From: Agrobacterium sp. AGB01
GTDB lineage: Bacteria; Pseudomonadota; Alphaproteobacteria; Rhizobiales; Rhizobiaceae
Reading direction: 5' to 3'
NCBI RefSeq assembly: GCF_014851585.1
Contig: NZ_JACVAB010000001.1
Coordinates: forward strand, 1,364,001-1,428,000
Length of the DNA: 64,000 nt
Positions within the stretch are counted from its first letter, which is position 1; each line of letters opens with the position of its first letter. The position numbers and the translations under genes were made by a program. This document shows positions 17,941 through 27,581 of the stretch, piece after piece. The notes beneath the pieces were generated by a model. That model made no database searches and was not told the origin of the DNA. It saw only the letters and a program-made list of their open reading frames with translations.

Positions 17941-19362
17941 ATGCAGGTTATCGAAACGCTCGCTGAAGGGCTGAAGCGCGAAATCAAAGTAGTTATTCCG
18001 GCTGACGACATGAAGTCTCGCCTCAATGAGCGTCTTGCTGACGCCAAGGACAAGGTCCGTCTGAACGGCTTCCGTCCGGGCAAGGTTCCTGCTGCACACC
18101 TGAAGAAGGTATACGGCAAGTCGATCATGGCTGAGCTGGTCAACGACCTGATCCGTCAGAAGCCTTCTGAAATCCTGACCGGCCGTGGTGAAAAGTCTGC
18201 AACGCAGCCTTCCATCGCGATGACCGAAGACGAAGCAGAAGCCGACAAGATCCTGAACGGCGAAGCTGATCTCGAATTCACACTGACCTACGAAGTCATT
18301 CCTGCCATTGAGCTGAAGTCCAACGACGGCATCAAGGTTACCCGCGAAGTTGTTGAAGTCTCTGAAGACGAAGTCAACGAGCAGATCCTCAAGGTTGCTG
18401 AGAGCGCCCGCTCTTACGAAACCAAGAAGGGCAAGGCTGCTGACGGCGACCGCGTGACCATGAACTACCTCGGCAAGGTCGACGGCGTTGCTTTTGACGG
18501 CGGCGCTGCTGAAGATGCTGAACTGGTTCTCGGTTCTGGCCGTTTCATTCCTGGCTTCGAAGACCAGCTCGTTGGCGTCAAGGCTGGCGACGAAAAGACC
18601 ATCACCGTTACGTTCCCTGCTGATTACCCAGCTGCAAACCTTGCTGGCAAGGAAGCTGCCTTTGACATCACCGTCAAGGAAGTTGCTGCCGCTGCTGCTG
18701 TTGAAATCAACGACGAACTGGCTTCCAAGCTCGGTCTCGAATCGGCTGAAAAGCTGAAGGAAATCGTTCGTGGCCAGATCGAAAGCCAGTACAGCAACGT
18801 AACCCGCCAGAAGGTAAAGCGTCAGATCCTTGACCAGCTGGACGAAATGTACAAGTTCGACACGCCAGCTGGCCTGGTTGATGCCGAGTTCGACAACATC
18901 TGGCGCCAGATCAACACCGATCTTGCACAGTCTGGCAAGACCTTTGCTGACGAAGACACCACGGAAGAAGAAGCACGCGAAGAATACCGCAAGCTTGCTG
19001 AGCGCCGCGTTCGTCTCGGCCTCGTTCTCTCCGAAATCGGCGAGAAGGCAAATGTTGAAGTGAGCGAAGAAGAAATGCAGCGCGCGCTGTTCCAGCAGCT
19101 GCAGCAGTTCCCTGGCCAGCAGAAGGAAATCCTTGATTTCTTCCGCAACACCCCAGGCGCTTCCGCTTCGCTGCGTGCTCCGATCTTCGAAGAGAAGGTC
19201 ATCGACAAGCTGCTCGGCGAAATCTCTGTAACGGACAAGACCGTTTCCAAGGAAGAACTGCTGGCTGACGATGCTGAAGAAGCATCCGAGACCAAGAAGA
19301 AGGCTCCGGCAAAGAAGAAGGCTGCTCCTAAGAAGAAGGCAGCTGAAGGCGACGCCGAGTAA
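17941..19362 (+). CDS. tig: Trigger factor (ribosome-associated chaperone and prolyl isomerase)
   Basis: 473 residues. The N-terminal ribosome-binding domain contains the signature GFRPGKVP (about residues 43-50). The FKBP-type PPIase domain is around 160-245 ([37 protein letters not shown]). The helical C-terminal chaperone domain is about 260-430. It ends in a Lys/Ala-rich tail of about 25 residues, common in rhizobial homologues. A strong terminator follows. The usual alphaproteobacterial partner clpP is not adjacent here. Confidence 0.97.
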   Translation: MQVIETLAEGLKREIKVVIPADDMKSRLNERLADAKDKVRLNGFRPGKVPAAHLKKVYGKSIMAELVNDLIRQKPSEILTGRGEKSATQPSIAMTEDEAEADKILNGEADLEFTLTYEVIPAIELKSNDGIKVTREVVEVSEDEVNEQILKVAESARSYETKKGKAADGDRVTMNYLGKVDGVAFDGGAAEDAELVLGSGRFIPGFEDQLVGVKAGDEKTITVTFPADYPAANLAGKEAAFDITVKEVAAAAAVEINDELASKLGLESAEKLKEIVRGQIESQYSNVTRQKVKRQILDQLDEMYKFDTPAGLVDAEFDNIWRQINTDLAQSGKTFADEDTTEEEAREEYRKLAERRVRLGLVLSEIGEKANVEVSEEEMQRALFQQLQQFPGQQKEILDFFRNTPGASASLRAPIFEEKVIDKLLGEISVTDKTVSKEELLADDAEEASETKKKAPAKKKAAPKKKAAEGDAE

Positions 19363-19390
19363 TCCTTTTCATCCACCGGATGACCAATTT

Positions 19391-19424
19391 AAAAAGGCCG
19401 TAGCACCCGCTACGGCCTTTTTCT
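19391..19424 (+). terminator. Rho-independent terminator after tig
   Basis: 14-bp stem (19391-19404 with 19409-19422), loop ACCC, ending in a T-run. Confidence 0.93.
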
Positions 19425-19813
19425 TTTGCCATAACAGGAAAATTGCCACTTTCACCTGTAGTTTCGACTATTCGCAATTGCAAAAATATCACGCTGCATA
19501 GCAAACAAAAATGTGAACGCCTTTCACTCTTGTTCATCTCCCGTTCATCTGGCACCCTTGGGTCATCGTTATCGAGTCACGTCTGAGAGATGTGGGTGAG
19601 GGATGACGTACTGCCGATAGTCGGCGGTTGGCGAAGGTCTGCTCGTCGCAGCATGGCTTTTGCGCGTGGTGCCGGATGCGTTCCGCACTCAGTAGCGTCG
19701 ATGTGAACCAGATATGGTTCGTTGTGGGTCGATGCCAATATTCAACGGGTTTTGCGTCATGGCACTGCGTGAAGACGCATGTCTGGCGCCCTGAGGTGAT
19801 TGAGGGCAGACTG
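19425..19813. other. Intergenic region upstream of the secreted protein gene
   Basis: About 390 bp between the tig terminator and the next start. An open frame extends upstream from the secreted-protein gene through here, but its signal peptide starts at 19814, so the extension is not translated. Presumably a promoter region; no motif stands out. Confidence 0.5.
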
Positions 19814-20470
19814 ATGTATGCAAAAACCAGCCAGCGTATGTTTCTGGCAATTGTCATGCTGGTTCTTTCTCCGTCCCTGTCATTGGCAGATGAGCGTGGA
19901 TTGATCTGGAACCCGGTGAAGAACTCGGACCGGTCCTACACGACAAGGATTGGTGCCAGGTTGCCGACCGACACGCCCATTCGTGGCGGGTTGGAAATGG
20001 GCGTGAACGCGTCCAAGGGGGGCGCGATCGTTGATTCCCCGGTGCGCCTGTGGGGCAATCTCACGCTGTTGTCAGAGAATCTGCCTGGTGTGTCGATGGC
20101 GCGTGATATCGGCGTGCTGATGAATGCGCTGACCGGTTCGGGCAGCGTTACAATGACGTCCTCGCAAAAGCGCATCGTCACGTCCGAGCTGGACGTGGAA
20201 ACCAACAGGAACTTCACTGTGCGGTATGATGGTTCGGCCCGCCAATGGGGTGGGGTGAATGTGTCGCAATCGCTGCGACTGACGCGCTCGGAAACCGGGA
20301 CCAGCTTCGTGCTGACCGGCAATAGCAAGGATACGTTTTCTGAATTCAGTTCGGATGTGGCGCTTGAGCAGCGTCTGGGTGACAATATCACTGTAACCGG
20401 AACGCTGAGGCAGGGTTATGAAGATCACTTCCGCCCGGCCATCAGCGCCCGTTACAAAATCAGTTGGTAG
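19814..20470 (+). CDS. Secreted hypothetical protein, beta-rich
   Basis: 218 residues from ATG at 19814 (GAGGGCAG upstream). Signal peptide TSQRMFLAIVMLVLSPSLSLA with cleavage before DERG. The mature part alternates polar and hydrophobic residues (NFTVRYDGSARQWGGVNVSQSLRL) and ends in an aromatic Trp after RPAISARYKIS. This looks like a small outer-membrane-associated beta protein, but a barrel is not established. I do not recognise the family. Its terminator lies inside the 3' end of convergent sthA. Confidence 0.7.
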   Translation: MYAKTSQRMFLAIVMLVLSPSLSLADERGLIWNPVKNSDRSYTTRIGARLPTDTPIRGGLEMGVNASKGGAIVDSPVRLWGNLTLLSENLPGVSMARDIGVLMNALTGSGSVTMTSSQKRIVTSELDVETNRNFTVRYDGSARQWGGVNVSQSLRLTRSETGTSFVLTGNSKDTFSEFSSDVALEQRLGDNITVTGTLRQGYEDHFRPAISARYKISW

Positions 20471-20472
20471 TG

Positions 20473-20506
20473 ACGTAAGGCGAGTGCGCCTTACGTTTCT
20501 TTTTTC
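20473..20506 (+). terminator. Terminator overlapping the sthA 3' coding end
   Basis: 10-bp stem ACGTAAGGCG (20473-20482) with CGCCTTACGT (20487-20496), then TTCTTTTTT. It terminates the rightward secreted-protein transcript. The right arm and the T-tract are also the stop and last codons (KKET) of leftward sthA. Confidence 0.85.
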
Positions 20507-21897
20507 AGTTCACCCATACGGTTCCATGCGTCGAGGCCGGCAATCTTGTAGGCTTCGGCAAGGGTAGGGTAGTTGAAGGTATTTTCGACGAAATATTCGA
20601 CGGTGCCTTTGAGGTTGAGAACCGCCTGGCCGATATGCACCAGCTCGGTTGCACCTTCACCGACAATATGAACGCCAAGCAGGCGGCGTGTCTTCAGCGA
20701 GAAGATCATCTTCAACAAGCCGGTATCGAGACCCATGATATGGCCGCGCGATGTTTCGCGAAAATGCGCAATGCCGCATTCATAGGGAATGCCACGTTCT
20801 GTGACTTCCTCTTCGGTCAGGCCGCAGGTGGAAATCTCTGGAACAGCGTAGATGCCGTAAGGGAAAAACTGCGGTGGTTCGCTGGTCGGTGCACCAACCG
20901 CGTGGCGCGCGGCAATACGGCCCTGTTCCATTGAGGTTGATGCGAGGCTTGGAAAGCCGATTACGTCACCGGCCGCATAGATGTTGGGAACCGAGGTCTG
21001 GAATGTCTCGGGGTCCACCTTAAGGCGGCCGCGACTGTCAGCCTCAAGGCCGCACGCGGCAAGGTTAAGCGTGTCGGTCGCGCCAACACGACCCGCAGCA
21101 AACAGCACAGTTTCCGCCTGCAGAACACGGCCGTTGCCAAGTGTCACCTTGCACTTGCCGTTTTCTTCGCGCTCGATCTTTTCCGCCTTCTGGCCGAAGA
21201 TCAGCTTCATGTTGCGGTCGCGCAGCTGGTAGGCAAAGTCTTCGACAATTTCCTTATCGATGAATTCAAGCATGGTGTCACGCGGTTCAACTACGGTCAC
21301 CTGGGTGTCGAGCGCGCTGAAAATCGTGGCATATTCAATTCCGATAACGCCGGCGCCAATCACGATCATCGAGCGGGGCAGTTCCTTGATTTCAAGGATT
21401 TCGTCGCTGTCGAGAATGGCATCATGGTCAAAGGGCACATGTGGCGGACGGTAGGGCCGAGTGCCTATAGCCAGCAGAATCGAAGTACCAGTGACTTTCT
21501 GCACTTCGCCATCACTCTTCACAACCTCAAGCGTGTTGGCATCAATGAAGGTTGCCATGCCGCGCAGATGCTGCACACGGTTTCTGGCAAACTGATGCTC
21601 CAGAACTTCGACTTCATGGTCGAGTGTGATGAGAAGACGGCGGCGAAGATCTTCGGCGTTGATTTCCTGTTTGACACGGTATGAGCGGCCGTAAAAACCG
21701 CGCTCACGCCAGCCAGTCAGGTTCAAGGCTGTCTCACGAAGCGTCTTGGAAGGAATGGTGCCAGTGTGCACCGAAACGCCGCCCACGCGTGAACCTTTTT
21801 CGATAACCAGAACTTTCTTTTCCAGTTTTGCTGCCTGAATAGCGGCGCGACGTCCTGCCGGGCCACTACCGACAACGATGAGATCGTATTGATTCAT
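20491..21897 (-). CDS. sthA: Soluble pyridine nucleotide transhydrogenase (Si-specific)
   Basis: 468 residues. Flavoprotein that interconverts NADPH + NAD+ and NADP+ + NADH in the cytosol. N-terminal FAD motif IVVGSGPAGRRAAIQAAKL; second Rossmann motif VIGAGVIGIEYATIFSALD near residue 180; FAD-ribose motif IYAAGDVIGFPSLAS. The redox disulfide of the related lipoamide and glutathione reductases is absent: the site reads GTIPSKTLRE, which is diagnostic for SthA. C-terminal dimerisation domain with NTFNYPTLAEAYK. Confidence 0.94.
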   Translation of the reverse strand: MNQYDLIVVGSGPAGRRAAIQAAKLEKKVLVIEKGSRVGGVSVHTGTIPSKTLRETALNLTGWRERGFYGRSYRVKQEINAEDLRRRLLITLDHEVEVLEHQFARNRVQHLRGMATFIDANTLEVVKSDGEVQKVTGTSILLAIGTRPYRPPHVPFDHDAILDSDEILEIKELPRSMIVIGAGVIGIEYATIFSALDTQVTVVEPRDTMLEFIDKEIVEDFAYQLRDRNMKLIFGQKAEKIEREENGKCKVTLGNGRVLQAETVLFAAGRVGATDTLNLAACGLEADSRGRLKVDPETFQTSVPNIYAAGDVIGFPSLASTSMEQGRIAARHAVGAPTSEPPQFFPYGIYAVPEISTCGLTEEEVTERGIPYECGIAHFRETSRGHIMGLDTGLLKMIFSLKTRRLLGVHIVGEGATELVHIGQAVLNLKGTVEYFVENTFNYPTLAEAYKIAGLDAWNRMGELKKET

Positions 21898-22189
21898 GCA
21901 AAGCCTCGAAACGATGAACTTCTAAAGATAACGGTATTCCCGTTTAATGAATGGCTTCCGGTGGAGATGTCATGATGCCATCCGCGTCAGGCGATAAACC
22001 GAATCCGCCTGCCATTGCTGCGCCAACAGTGCACTGCAACAATTGCCTGCGTCAATCTGTAGCGTACGAGTCTGACGGATTCGTAACTGAATGGCCGTTT
22101 TGCGAAAATAAATATCGTGGCGTTACAAACCGCTAGGGAGACGGACTGCGTCGTCCGGAGACACTTGCGAGCCACCTGCTTACGGTCAC

Positions 22190-22726
22190 TTACTGTTTCT
22201 GTAGGTTTGACAGCTGTTCACGAATGCCCGCCATATCTTCGCGCAATGCTGCCAGTTCCGCCAGCACCTTCATGTCGATCTTCTGGTGCAGGGCAAACAC
22301 TTCCAGCTCGGCCTTCAGGTTGACCTCATAATCCTTGGCCGCCTCAAACCTGTCACGGGTCGTCTGCCGGTTTTGCGACATCATGATGATCGGTGCCTGA
22401 ATGGCTGCCAGCATCGACAGGATGAGATTGAGGAACACGAAGGGGTAGGGGTCGAAGGCATCCGAGGTCAATACGATGACGTTGATCACAGCCCAGGCAA
22501 TCAGGAAGGCTAGAAAAGTGAGGATGAAGCCCCATGATCCGCCCACTCTGGCGATCGAGTCGGCCAGACGTTCCCCGAATGATGTTTCGGCCGAAAAGGC
22601 CGCATTGGTGTCCGTACTGACAAATTCCCGGTTTTTCGCGATTTCGAGAACACGCTTCTCGACATCTCCAATGTCTTTTTTGGAGCTTTTGAAACGCGAA
22701 ACAATGGCTTCATGAATATGGGACAC
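22190..22726 (-). CDS. DUF1003 membrane protein
   Basis: 178 residues. An N-terminal cytoplasmic part is followed by two transmembrane segments around 75-95 and 105-125 (GFILTFLAFLIAWAVINVIV; PYPFVFLNLILSMLAAIQAPIIMMSQNRQ), the DUF1003 hallmark. The C-terminal helix region (AELAALREDMAGIREQLSNL) is coiled-coil-like. Function unknown; it may affect membrane integrity. The 292 bp to the sthA start hold nothing I can assign. Confidence 0.88.
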   Translation of the reverse strand: MSHIHEAIVSRFKSSKKDIGDVEKRVLEIAKNREFVSTDTNAAFSAETSFGERLADSIARVGGSWGFILTFLAFLIAWAVINVIVLTSDAFDPYPFVFLNLILSMLAAIQAPIIMMSQNRQTTRDRFEAAKDYEVNLKAELEVFALHQKIDMKVLAELAALREDMAGIREQLSNLQKQ

Positions 22727-22792
22727 AATATCTCTCCGTCATGGGAACCTGCTAGAGGCTGACGAAGAGATAAGCGTTTGCCGGGCGTTCGT

Positions 22793-24769
22793 TCAACTGC
22801 TTTCGGCGGGTGTCCGTGTTTCGCCCCAGCTATCTAAATTGTTCAGCCAGTCAAAGCCGGGGAAAAAGCGCGACTTGCCGTATTTTTCGCCAAACATCAT
22901 GTCGTACTGCAGCAAGCGGTAGTCCCTGATGATGTCGGGTATCGACTGGGAGGAAATCGACCAGTCGGCAATGCCGTTATCCTTGGCATCCACCAGCATG
23001 TGACGGTCCACAACCGGGTACTGCTTCTGCACACGGCCAAGCATGCCGGTGTAGAAGGGATCATCCATACCGGCAGTTTTCAGCACGTGGTACGGCAACA
23101 TGGCAGGGCTGATCGAGCCGATGTTTTTGCGTGTACCTGACTTGGACGACCACACTACCAGAGGGGTCTCATGTTCGCGCTTCATCACCTCAAGCGGCGC
23201 GCGGCGTGTCGCCACCATGCCCGGCATATAGCCGCTTTCGACATAGACCTGACCCATCGGTGGCAGGTGATCGCCAAAAGTCACGATGATGGTTTCGCGG
23301 TTGCGTTTCTTGGCCCAGTCGATCAGGCGCGCAATGCTCTTGTCGGACTCGTTCACGCCCTGCGCATAGGTCGCCAGCGCGTCTTCGGCACCGGGCGAAA
23401 GATTGCCCTTGCCATCAACCCGGATGGAATTGCTGGCGTAACGGTTTGCCTCATAGGGGCCATGGCCCTGCAGCGTCACCGCAAACAGGAACAGCGGGTT
23501 CTGCGCGTTATCGGCCGTGCTCATGATCTGCTCGAACAGCGCCTCGTCAGAGGCGAAGATGCCGCGCTTTTCCATGGCCGGCATGTTTTCTTCCGAGCGG
23601 AACTCTTCAAAGCCAAACGACTTGTAGACCTCCTTGCGGTTCCAGAACCATTCCTGGAACGGATGCATGGCAATGGCCGAGTAGCCCTCAGCGCGGAAGA
23701 ACGTCGCCAGCGATGGCACCGGGCCGCGTATATATTGCTGATAGGGAATGCTGCCATAGGGCAGGAAGGCGTTGGAGAAGCCGGTCAGCGCTTCAAATTC
23801 CACATTGGCCGTCATGCCGCCAAATTCCGGCGAAAACACATTGCCGGACTGTGTGGCGCGAATGGTCGGCATCGGGTCTGGCGTCAGCGAGACGTTGGAA
23901 AGCTTGCGCGGGTCCCACAGCGACTCGTTCATGATGACGATAACGTCGGGCCTTTTGCTGTTGTTGATGGCAAAGGCCGAACCGTCGGCATAGATATCGG
24001 CAATATTATCGGCATTATAGGCATCCGGCGCCGAGACATTGGCCATCGGAATGTTGAAGGTAAAGGCCATGACAAAACCGTTATGGCGATAGTTTTCCTT
24101 CTGGTCCCACATCATCGGAATAATGTTCAGGCGATCGCGGATCCAGGAATATTGCGAATATTCCATCAGGGAACCAAGACCGGCCAGAACCGGAACGGCA
24201 AGCACGAGGCGCCACAGACGGCCGGTGAGTGGCAGCGCAGGCGACGCCTTGTAGATGAAGCGGGCTGCGAAAACGATGGCAACAATGGCAATGGCAAGAC
24301 CGGCAAACACACCGACCGCCGCCAGTGGCCGCGCCTGCAACATGGCGGGCAGCAACTGGAAAATCTGCCGGCCAAACAGCATGTCTGACGGGTAGAGCGG
24401 GTCAGACAGATAAAACTGCTTCTGGCTGGAAATGAGGGCCGGGATGAGCAGTGCCGGTACCGCAATGATAAACGATTGGTAGTGGCGGCCAAACAGCGCG
24501 TCGAGTGCGATCATCGCCAAAAAGACCGCAGCAACCGTGGTCATGCCGGGGCGGGCGGTCGAGGTCAAAAATGTGCCGACATCGGTCAGCGTGCCGCGGG
24601 CAATCCATTCCAGGAGAACGACCAGAAGCAGCGCGCCAAGCAGGGTATTCACCACGAAAACCGCTTCGCCCAGCAGCATCGTTATGCGCTTGATACTTCT
24701 TGTTGAAAGGGCAAAAGCAGCCCTCTCGGTTTCCTCGATCTCGGGAACCGATTTACTCAATGTCGTCAC
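22793..24769 (-). CDS. LTA synthase-family sulfatase-fold phosphoglycerol transferase
   Basis: 658 residues, GTG start. About five transmembrane helices in the first 210 residues are followed by an extracytoplasmic sulfatase-type domain. Metal and catalytic motifs: VIVIMNESLWDP (Glu ligand), GGMTANVEFEALTG (Thr nucleophile position as in LtaS), and TFGDHLPPMG (Asp/His ligands). In Gram-negative rhizobia, relatives decorate periplasmic glucans with phosphoglycerol (CgmB/OpgB type); that substrate is an inference. It ends 66 bp before the DUF1003 gene. Confidence 0.88.
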   Translation of the reverse strand: MTTLSKSVPEIEETERAAFALSTRSIKRITMLLGEAVFVVNTLLGALLLVVLLEWIARGTLTDVGTFLTSTARPGMTTVAAVFLAMIALDALFGRHYQSFIIAVPALLIPALISSQKQFYLSDPLYPSDMLFGRQIFQLLPAMLQARPLAAVGVFAGLAIAIVAIVFAARFIYKASPALPLTGRLWRLVLAVPVLAGLGSLMEYSQYSWIRDRLNIIPMMWDQKENYRHNGFVMAFTFNIPMANVSAPDAYNADNIADIYADGSAFAINNSKRPDVIVIMNESLWDPRKLSNVSLTPDPMPTIRATQSGNVFSPEFGGMTANVEFEALTGFSNAFLPYGSIPYQQYIRGPVPSLATFFRAEGYSAIAMHPFQEWFWNRKEVYKSFGFEEFRSEENMPAMEKRGIFASDEALFEQIMSTADNAQNPLFLFAVTLQGHGPYEANRYASNSIRVDGKGNLSPGAEDALATYAQGVNESDKSIARLIDWAKKRNRETIIVTFGDHLPPMGQVYVESGYMPGMVATRRAPLEVMKREHETPLVVWSSKSGTRKNIGSISPAMLPYHVLKTAGMDDPFYTGMLGRVQKQYPVVDRHMLVDAKDNGIADWSISSQSIPDIIRDYRLLQYDMMFGEKYGKSRFFPGFDWLNNLDSWGETRTPAESS

Positions 24770-24958
24770 TCCGGCGGTATGGTCACAGAATCATGAAAAG
24801 ATCTGTCGTCAATTTGTCATGTAACTGTCACATAAGTTTCATGAACGCGACATGAACTGTTGAAAATGCACAGTGTTTCGGGATGAAATTTACGTGACCG
24901 CGCCTGTGCTTCTCATCACTGATTGCGGAGTAGGACGCCACACGTTAAATGGTTATGT

Positions 24959-26638
24959 ATGAGCGACTTACACACCACACCGAATACTCTTCGAATTGCT
25001 GTCGGGCAGTTCAATCCAACGGTTGGCGACGTGGCGGGCAACCTCGCCAAGGCGCGTGAGGCAAGGGCAGATGCGGCCAGCCAGGGTGCTGACCTTCTGC
25101 TTCTGACCGAGCTGTTTATTTCAGGTTATCCGCCGGAAGATCTGGTTTTGAAGCCGGCGTTTCTCAACGCCTGCCTGACGGCGGTTGAAGATCTGGCGGC
25201 AGACACCGCCGATGGCGGTCCCGGCGTCATCGTCGGTTTTCCACGACAGGGTGAACTTGGCCGCCACAACTCGGTCGCCGTGCTGGACGGCGGCAAGATC
25301 TTGATGCTGCGCGATAAGATCGACCTGCCGAACTACGGCGAGTTTGACGAAAAGCGTGTGTTCGTGGCCGGTGAAATGCCCGGTCCCGTCAATTTCCGTG
25401 GTGTCAGGCTTGGTATCCCGATTTGCGAAGAAATCTGGAACGACATGGGCGTGTGCGAAACGCTGGCCGAAACCGGTGCTGAATTGCTGCTGGTGCCCAA
25501 CGGTTCGCCCTACTATCGCGGCAAGGTGGAAGTGCGCCATCAGGTGGCGCTGCGTCAGGTGATCGAAACCAATCTGCCGCTGATTTTTGCAAACCAGCTT
25601 GGCGGGCAGGACGAACTGGTATTCGACGGCGCAAGTTTTGCGCTGAATGCCGACAAGAGCCTGGCATTCCAGATGAGCCAGTTTGAGGCGACACTTGCGG
25701 TCACCGACTGGAAGCGCACTGAAAACGGCTGGCACTGCCACAGCGGCCCGATGTCGAAAATCCCCGAGGGCGAGGAAGCGGATTACCGCGCCTGCCTGTT
25801 GGGCTTCCGCGACTACGTCAACAAGAACGGTTTCAAGAGCGTCGTGCTTGGGCTGTCCGGTGGTATCGATTCCGCCATTTGCGCCGCGATTGCGGTCGAT
25901 GCGCTGGGTGAAGAGCGTGTTCGCTGCATCATGCTGCCATACCGCTACACCTCAGATGAATCGCTGAAAGACGCTGCCGATTGCGCCAAGGCGCTGGGCT
26001 GCCGTTACGACATCGTGCCAATTGTCGAGCCGGTGGAAGGTTTCCTGTCGTCGCTTGCCGACCTGTTTGAGGGCACCGAAGAGGGCATTACCGAAGAAAA
26101 CCTGCAAAGCCGTACCCGTGGCACCATCCTGATGGCGGTGTCTAACAAGTTTGGCTCCATGGTGGTGACAACTGGCAACAAGTCCGAGATGTCGGTGGGG
26201 TATGCAACACTCTACGGCGACATGAATGGTGGCTTCAACCCGATCAAGGACCTCTACAAGATGCAGGTCTACGCCATTTCGAAATGGCGTAACGAACACG
26301 TGCCGCCAACCGCGCTTGGTCCGTCCGGTGAGGTGATACCGGCTAACATCCTGTCCAAGGCGCCATCGGCCGAACTGCGTCCAAACCAGACAGACCAGGA
26401 TTCGCTGCCACCATATCCAGTGCTCGACGATATTCTGGAATGCCTGGTGGAGCAGGAAATGTCGGTGGATGACATTGTGGCGCGCGGCCATGACGTCACG
26501 ACCGTACACCGCATCGAGCATCTGCTTTATCTTGCGGAATACAAGCGCCGGCAGTCTGCACCGGGTGTGAAAATTACCAAGAAGAACTTCGGGCGTGATC
26601 GGCGTTATCCGATCACCAACCGGTTCCGAGACCGGTAG
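24959..26638 (+). CDS. nadE: Glutamine-dependent NAD+ synthetase
   Basis: 559 residues from ATG at 24959. It amidates deamido-NAD using glutamine-derived ammonia. N-terminal nitrilase-type glutaminase: Glu in LTELFISGYPPEDL, Lys in RDKIDLPNYGEFDEKR, and Cys in GIPICEEIW. C-terminal NAD synthase with PP-loop VVLGLSGGIDSAICAAIA, the GTEEGITEENLQSR segment and TGNKSEMSVGYATLYGDMNGGFNPI. The length and two-domain order are those of the bacterial long form. Confidence 0.97.
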   Translation: MSDLHTTPNTLRIAVGQFNPTVGDVAGNLAKAREARADAASQGADLLLLTELFISGYPPEDLVLKPAFLNACLTAVEDLAADTADGGPGVIVGFPRQGELGRHNSVAVLDGGKILMLRDKIDLPNYGEFDEKRVFVAGEMPGPVNFRGVRLGIPICEEIWNDMGVCETLAETGAELLLVPNGSPYYRGKVEVRHQVALRQVIETNLPLIFANQLGGQDELVFDGASFALNADKSLAFQMSQFEATLAVTDWKRTENGWHCHSGPMSKIPEGEEADYRACLLGFRDYVNKNGFKSVVLGLSGGIDSAICAAIAVDALGEERVRCIMLPYRYTSDESLKDAADCAKALGCRYDIVPIVEPVEGFLSSLADLFEGTEEGITEENLQSRTRGTILMAVSNKFGSMVVTTGNKSEMSVGYATLYGDMNGGFNPIKDLYKMQVYAISKWRNEHVPPTALGPSGEVIPANILSKAPSAELRPNQTDQDSLPPYPVLDDILECLVEQEMSVDDIVARGHDVTTVHRIEHLLYLAEYKRRQSAPGVKITKKNFGRDRRYPITNRFRDR

Positions 26639-26647
26639 AGATAATAG

Positions 26648-26674
26648 CGGCGCGGATCAAACCGCGCCGTTTTT
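26648..26674 (+). terminator. Rho-independent terminator after nadE
   Basis: 8-bp all-GC stem (26648-26655 with 26662-26669), 6-nt loop ATCAAA, then TTTTT. Confidence 0.92.
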
Positions 26675-26683
26675 GTATTGTGG

Positions 26684-26809
26684 GTTGCCGTGCATGGCCG
26701 CAACACTACTCTCGTCGTCATTCTCGGGCTTGGCCCTGATATCTGTCGGCGTTGCATATTTGGCGCCGGTTTAGATCCTCGCCACCGGGGCGAGGATGAC
26801 GTTTGAGTG
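26684..26809 (+). repeat. Dispersed palindromic repeat, copy A
   Basis: About 125 bp sharing extended identity with 26995-27116: CTCTCGTCGTCATTCTCGGGCTTG, GTTGCATATTTGG and GATGACGTTTGAGTG are common to both. It contains an internal hairpin ATCCTCGCC..GGCGAGGAT. It lies in a gene-free gap. Confidence 0.88.
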
Positions 26810-26893
26810 AGGCGCGTCCCACCATCTCCCTTACTCCTATACCTGTTACAGGAGTCCAGTTGACGTGCGTCCGCACGGCGTAAAAACTCTATT

Positions 26894-26946
26894 CAGCCCA
26901 AAGACTTGGGCTGGCCTGGATTCCCGTGACGAGCACAGGAATGAGG
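26894..26946. repeat. Small palindromes between repeat copies A and B
   Basis: CAGCCCAA-AGAC-TTGGGCTG (26894-26913), then a CTGGATTCCCGTG-ACGAG-CACAGGAAT hairpin. The latter resembles extragenic palindromes common in alphaproteobacterial genomes (from memory). Confidence 0.6.
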
Positions 26947-26994
26947 ATCGGTTGGTGTTGCTCTCTACACCAAGAGTTTCTTCTATTCGTGAAC

Positions 26995-27116
26995 GTTGCC
27001 GGTGCCGCAACCAAACTCTCGTCGTCATTCTCGGGCTTGACCCGAGAATCTATCCACGTTGCATATTTGGCACCGGCTTAGATCCTCGACACAAGGACGA
27101 GGATGACGTTTGAGTG
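26995..27116 (+). repeat. Dispersed palindromic repeat, copy B
   Basis: Second copy of the element at 26684, same orientation, about 310 bp apart. It has two internal hairpins: TTCTCGGGCTTGACCCGAGAA and ATCCTCG..CGAGGAT. Differences between copies are often compensatory within stems (inference from reading the two). Confidence 0.88.
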
Positions 27117-27138
27117 GGTGGATGAGCTTGAAACACAC

Positions 27139-27176
27139 TCATCTCTGTCCTCGGGACAAGCCCAGGATGACGGCAG
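27139..27176. repeat. Short palindrome at the right edge of the repeat island
   Basis: GTCCTCGGGACAAGCCCAGGATGAC hairpin, related in style to the first hairpin of copies A and B. The rest of the 565-bp gap 26639-27203 holds no gene. Confidence 0.55.
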
Positions 27177-27203
27177 AAATAGAGGAATGCACCATTCCCG
27201 TAC

Positions 27204-27581
27204 CTATATCACCTGACCGACATCGATGCGGTTGCCATCCGGGTCTTCAAACACGAAGGCGCGCAGGCCGTAATCCTTGTCTTGCAGACCTTTGATGATG
27301 CGCAGGCCATGTTGTTTGCACAGCGTATGCAGGGCATCGACGTCACTCACCATCATGTGGGCCACGTTGAAGGGGGCTGCCTCGTGTGACGGCTGCAGGG
27401 TCAGATGCAGCTCAGCATTGCCCTGTTTCAGGATCATGAAACCAACGGGATTGCCGTTTTCAAATGACTTAGTGAAACCGAGTACACCGACATAGAAGTC
27501 ATGGGCCTTTTGAATGTCCTTGACGGGAAGCATGGCGGCAATCCGGCCAAAACGGATGCCTTGATCGGCGATGGAATTCAT
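27204..27581 (-). CDS. VOC-family (glyoxalase/bleomycin-resistance fold) protein
   Basis: 125 residues from ATG at 27579-27581 with GAGGTTCC upstream; a longer open frame upstream is Arg/Pro-rich and not credible. Typical betaalphabetabetabeta modules: AAMLPVKDIQKAHDFYVGVLGF, then VAHMMVSDVDALHTLCKQHG and AFVFEDPDGNRIDVGQ. Metal ligands are incomplete, so the enzymatic activity is unclear. Confidence 0.82.
   Translation of the reverse strand: MNSIADQGIRFGRIAAMLPVKDIQKAHDFYVGVLGFTKSFENGNPVGFMILKQGNAELHLTLQPSHEAAPFNVAHMMVSDVDALHTLCKQHGLRIIKGLQDKDYGLRAFVFEDPDGNRIDVGQVI

Noticed and set aside
19628-19813. N-terminal extension of the secreted protein ORF
   Set aside because: The signal peptide begins at 19814 after a good ribosome site. 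The upstream codons would put a soluble stretch before it.
21951-22136. A 61-codon ORF with two Cys (HCNNCL) between sthA and DUF1003
   Set aside because: A zinc-ribbon-like pair occurs once only, and there is no ribosome site or further ligand pair. I cannot support it as a gene.
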